NCBI GenBank assembly: GCA_050330855.1
Contig: JBHJNL010000061.1
Span: forward strand, 1 to 17,644
Source: RCC1774 sp050330855
GTDB taxonomy: Bacteria > Cyanobacteriota > Cyanobacteriia > Thermosynechococcales > Thermosynechococcaceae
DNA length: 17,644 nucleotides
Reading direction: 5' to 3'
Shown: positions 15,059 through 17,644 of the stretch, one piece after another
Layout: every line of letters begins with the position of its first letter
Numbering within the stretch: position 1 is the first letter of the stretch
Notes under the pieces: model-generated
Seen by the model: only the letters and a program-made list of their open reading frames with translations
The model's database searches: none
What the model was told of the DNA's origin: nothing
Translations under genes and position numbers: made by a program

Positions 15059-15712
15059 CTAGACTAACCCGGCTCGTAGTGCCGTGACAGCGACTTGAAC
15101 GCGATCGCTGGCGGCCAATTTATCCATTAAATTACGCATGTGAGATTTAACGGTGTTAGTGCTAATGAATAACCGCGCCGCAATTTCGTTATTGCTGCGC
15201 CCTTCTACCAGTTGCTGCAGAACTTCTATCTCGCGATCTGTGAGGTTATATTCGACCGTTTTTGTGGGGCCTGACTGAATCTCTTGCAAAACGGTCTGGG
15301 CAATCTGGGCATCAATGTACAACGCTCCTTGGGAAACCGTTGCGATCGCAGTGAGCAAGAGTTCCACATCGCCGCCCTTAACACAGTAGGCATCGGCACC
15401 ACTAGATAGGGCCGCAAAAACCTCAGCTTCGGCTGTGTGCGACGTCAGCATAATCACTTTAATATCAGGGCATTGCGCTTTAATGCGTCGGGTAATGACA
15501 ATGCCATCCAATCCAGGCAAGCCAATATCCATCAGCACTAAGTCGGGCTTTTTTTGAAGCGTTGCCTCCACCGCCAAATAACCATCATCAATGACCCCCA
15601 CAATAGATAGTTTAGGGTACGCCGCTAATGCCTGCTCAATACCAAGCTGCACCAGTGGGTCATCTTCCACCACTAATACCTGCCACTGAGGAAGCTGAAT
15701 GAAGGGATTCAT
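15059..15712 (-). CDS. NarL/LuxR-family response regulator
   Basis: From the ATG at 15712 the protein has 217 residues, the normal length for the family. The receiver spans about 10-130, with acidic residues in VVEDD, phosphoacceptor Asp62 in LMDIGLPGLDG, Thr90 (MLTSH) and Lys112. The GerE-type helix-turn-helix is at about 155-212: LTDREIEVLQQLVEGRSNNE, then IAARLFISTNTVKSHMRNLM. It should be a DNA-binding transcription factor activated by phosphorylation. The frame is open for another 46 codons to 15850, but those residues do not look like a receiver start. It is the first gene of the minus-strand signalling cluster, so the kinases that follow are the obvious partners; divergent transcription from the EAL gene makes that promoter a possible target. 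Confidence 0.93.
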   Translation of the reverse strand: MNPFIQLPQWQVLVVEDDPLVQLGIEQALAAYPKLSIVGVIDDGYLAVEATLQKKPDLVLMDIGLPGLDGIVITRRIKAQCPDIKVIMLTSHTAEAEVFAALSSGADAYCVKGGDVELLLTAIATVSQGALYIDAQIAQTVLQEIQSGPTKTVEYNLTDREIEVLQQLVEGRSNNEIAARLFISTNTVKSHMRNLMDKLAASDRVQVAVTALRAGLV

Positions 15713-16134
15713 GGCAATCTTTCTCGCATATTTAATGAACTCATCAATACCGCAAACGCACTCACCATAAATCAAATGGATTTGGTCAATACAGAATATT
15801 TCAGAAAGAGCTGGTTTTCTTAGTCTTAAGCCAATGAAAGGAGATTTCAAATGATTTTAGACCTTGCTCTAAGGAAATTACACCCAAATGGTTGGGGAAA
15901 AGACTACCCAACAGGATGAGATAGCCAGCTCTCGAATGGGGGAAATTTAAGCATAGGAGTCGTGATCGGGGACTTTTTCCCTTCGAGGAAAAAGAAGCAC
16001 ATCTACCTAAAGCTGGCAGGGCGTGGCTCATGCGTCCTGACTTCAAAACAGCTCGATTTATTGTATCAACCTCTGCAGATTAAACCTGCCTGTGCTCGTT
16101 GCAACTCAAAATAAAGTCTATCTAGCGTGAGATT
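15713..16134. other. Divergent spacer between response regulator and EAL gene
   Basis: These 422 bases contain no recognisable gene. Three hairpins are visible: GTTGGG/CCCAAC with a 10-base loop (15891-15912), an 8 bp stem CTTTTTCC/GGAAAAAG closing a CTTCGA loop (15973-15994), and CAGGGCG/CGTCCTG with one G-T pair (16017-16039). The last two would lie in the leader of the EAL gene if its promoter is far upstream. No convincing -35/-10 pair was found for either gene. Confidence 0.5.
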
Positions 16135-17082
16135 ATGTGGGTTAGCTCATTTCAAAACAGCCTCAAGACAACAATATCGAGAAGCATCAGCACATTAGCT
16201 CCTTTTGCGGGGCAAGCAGAGCGTTTAGCCACGACCAGCCCCCAAAACTGTCAATGCCACTTTCTTCAAGCGCCGCAGAGCGAAGAATCCATTGCTCAAC
16301 CTCAGAACGATCTGGCTGCATCCTTTGCGCTAGCCCTCGAACAGGGTGAGTTTAAGGTTCACTATCAGCCTCAGTTTGATCTAGAAACAGGCCAACTAAC
16401 CGGAGCCGAAGCATTGGTGCGTTGGCTCCATCCGACTCAGGGCATGATCGCGCCGGGACGCTTTATTGCGATCGCAGAAGAGACGGGCTTCATTATTCAC
16501 TTAGGAGAATGGGTGCTGCGCCAGGCCTGTCAACAGATGAAACAATGGCAGCAGCAAACCGGCTCCCCTCTCAAAATTGCGGTTAACCTATCGGCACGTC
16601 AGCTAGAATCCCATAACTTATGTACAAGAATTGCACAAATCCTCTCTGAGACCGGACTTTCAGCCTCTTCTTTAGAACTAGAGCTGACGGAAAGCTCGCT
16701 GATCCAAGATGATGATGTGGCCTTCAGTATCATGGGACATCTGAAGGCCATGGGTCTCAGGCTTGCACTGGATGATTTTGGAACGGGCTATTCATCTTTG
16801 AAGCATCTGCAGAGACGAATCTTTGACACGATTAAAATAGACCGCAGCTTCATCTCGAACGTGAATCTCAACTCAGTCAACGCCGCCATTACCGCCGCCG
16901 CCATTGATCTAGCTCATAAACTCAGCTCTACAGTTGTAGGAGAAGGTGTTGAAACCATTGCCGAGCAAAATTTTTTACTTGAGCATCAATGTGACCTTAT
17001 TCAAGGATATTTAACTGGATATCCTGTAGACGGACCTAACTTTCTGGCTACCCATCAAGGCGATTTGAAATTTGCACAGTAA
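16135..17082 (+). CDS. EAL-domain protein, probable c-di-GMP phosphodiesterase
   Basis: This 315-residue soluble protein has its EAL domain at about 60-305. The catalytic set looks complete: E92 in GAEALVRWLHP, N151 in NLSARQL, the glutamate in ELELTES (about 183), D213 and D214 in DDFGTGYSSL, K234 in IKIDRSF, E270 and E273 in VVGEGVET, and Q290 in IQGYL. It should therefore hydrolyse c-di-GMP to pGpG. Two positions differ from the usual pattern: VVGEG instead of VVAEG, and GYLTGYPV instead of GYLFxxP. The first 60 residues are low in recognisable features, with no GGDEF, PAS or receiver domain, so it may be a cut-down descendant of a longer sensor. An in-frame stop (TAG) lies 12 bases upstream of the ATG, fixing the start region. 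The gene is divergent from the response regulator cluster. Confidence 0.9.
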   Translation: MWVSSFQNSLKTTISRSISTLAPFAGQAERLATTSPQNCQCHFLQAPQSEESIAQPQNDLAASFALALEQGEFKVHYQPQFDLETGQLTGAEALVRWLHPTQGMIAPGRFIAIAEETGFIIHLGEWVLRQACQQMKQWQQQTGSPLKIAVNLSARQLESHNLCTRIAQILSETGLSASSLELELTESSLIQDDDVAFSIMGHLKAMGLRLALDDFGTGYSSLKHLQRRIFDTIKIDRSFISNVNLNSVNAAITAAAIDLAHKLSSTVVGEGVETIAEQNFLLEHQCDLIQGYLTGYPVDGPNFLATHQGDLKFAQ

Positions 17083-17604
17083 ATATTTAGTAGTAGTCAT
17101 TCACATAAACTCAATCCTAGAATCACGTTTTACCTCAACATATTTTTCCACTCGCAACGACGTTAGAGAGCATAAATCATTTATTTTTTACAGTATTTAA
17201 TCTCTCGGATTGAATACAAACCAATGGCCTTATGCTCCGGCCTTTAAGCAGTTCAATTCCCCTGCCTGCAAGGGACAAGCGCAAAAACCAATGCACTCAT
17301 GACATCTATTATTCTCGCAGAAGATAAATTAAATCATACTAATAGATAATTTCTGAGAATATTCTGATTATTCGAGGAAAGTGGGCATTCTATAGGTAGT
17401 AGGGATCGACACATTCTATTCTATTTCGATGGCCCACAATGTCAAAGTTCAAGAAAGACACTGGATTAGGGAAGACCATTAGATTTTGGGACAAGTATTT
17501 GTCAGGCCAAAAAGACTTCTGCCGTAGAAAGCGTAAATATTCCATAGTATATTCTGGAATTATGATATATTCTCATTAGCCTATAGCAATCAGGGAGTAT
17601 AGAG
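17083..17604. other. AT-rich region without a recognisable gene
   Basis: This 520-base stretch holds no credible coding frame. It contains an imperfect inverted repeat, TATTCTCGCAGAA (17310-17322) with TTCTGAGAATA (17351-17361), one bulged base and a 28-base AT-rich loop. It also contains three near-identical direct repeats, ATATTCC/ATATTCT, at 17537, 17549 and 17567. Part of it may belong to a mobile element whose gene starts at 17605, but no terminal repeat could be fixed. Confidence 0.5.
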
Positions 17605-17644
17605 ATGGACTATGAATTACGAGTCATTGTAGAGAAAGTCTCTG
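17605..17644 (+). CDS. Partial CDS of uncertain identity, possibly a transposase
   Basis: The frame MDYELRVIVEKVS runs off the window after 13 codons. It has a good ribosome binding site, AGGGAG at 17592-17597, seven bases before the ATG, and TATGATATAT at 17561-17570 could be its -10 region. The residues faintly recall the N-terminus of ISKra4-type transposases in cyanobacteria, but that is recollection from very little sequence and should be treated as a guess. The real product can only be named from sequence beyond the window. Confidence 0.45.
   Translation, partial: MDYELRVIVEKVS

Noticed and set aside
15713..15850. N-terminal extension of the response regulator
   Set aside because: The 46 extra residues do not resemble a receiver domain; ATG 15712 gives the standard family length.
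15961..16040. tRNA or known riboswitch in the EAL leader
   Set aside because: No cloverleaf, anticodon arm or T-loop sequence, and no match to c-di-GMP riboswitch motifs I know.
17430..17483. Short plus-strand frame starting MAHNVKVQERHW
   Set aside because: It ends after 17 codons and has no ribosome binding site; it could be debris of a gene but nothing supports this.

Overview
The window is chromosomal DNA from a cyanobacterium. The main signs are 15 copies of the cyanobacterial octamer GCGATCGC (HIP1) in 17.6 kb, a B. subtilis-type purL/purF pair with cyanobacterial features, a pentapeptide-repeat protein, and a large set of sensor kinases with a response regulator and an EAL protein. 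I cannot name the genus; a HIP1-rich lineage with many insertion sequences (Acaryochloris- or Leptolyngbya-like) would fit, but that is inference.

Left end (1-439): the end of an insertion sequence, probably IS1-like, runs off the window. It lies inside a decayed gene for a CPBP-type membrane protease that also carries a frameshift. Then, all on the minus strand: a membrane-anchored helical-repeat protein (488-1306), a membrane-anchored pentapeptide-repeat protein (1399-2481), a small phosphoribosyltransferase (2492-3013) and a solitary VapB-type antitoxin without a toxin (3059-3307). The last three are closely spaced.

Centre (3409-8455, plus strand): purL (FGAM synthase, step 4 of purine synthesis), purF (amidophosphoribosyltransferase, step 1) and, 4 bases after purF, a SpoIIM-family membrane protein. 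Divergent from purL is the vapB-like gene, and the shared spacer holds a perfect 7+7 bp inverted repeat. The most unusual feature of the window is in purL: a block of heptamer repeats (CTCCGAA/TTCCGAA) split by a 26-base hairpin-bearing spacer has been accommodated in frame between the two halves of the enzyme.

Right half (8475-15712, minus strand): a signalling cluster. In transcription order it holds a NarL/LuxR-type response regulator, a receiver-histidine kinase, a large Cache-HAMP-GAF hybrid histidine kinase, and a receiver-PAS-histidine kinase that overlaps it by 4 bases. These probably form one phosphorelay. Divergent from it is an EAL-domain protein (16135-17082), a likely c-di-GMP phosphodiesterase, with a roughly 420-base spacer containing hairpins. 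After about 520 AT-rich bases without a recognisable gene, a new reading frame starts at 17605 and runs off the window; it may be a transposase, but only 13 residues are visible. No tRNA, rRNA or CRISPR array was seen.
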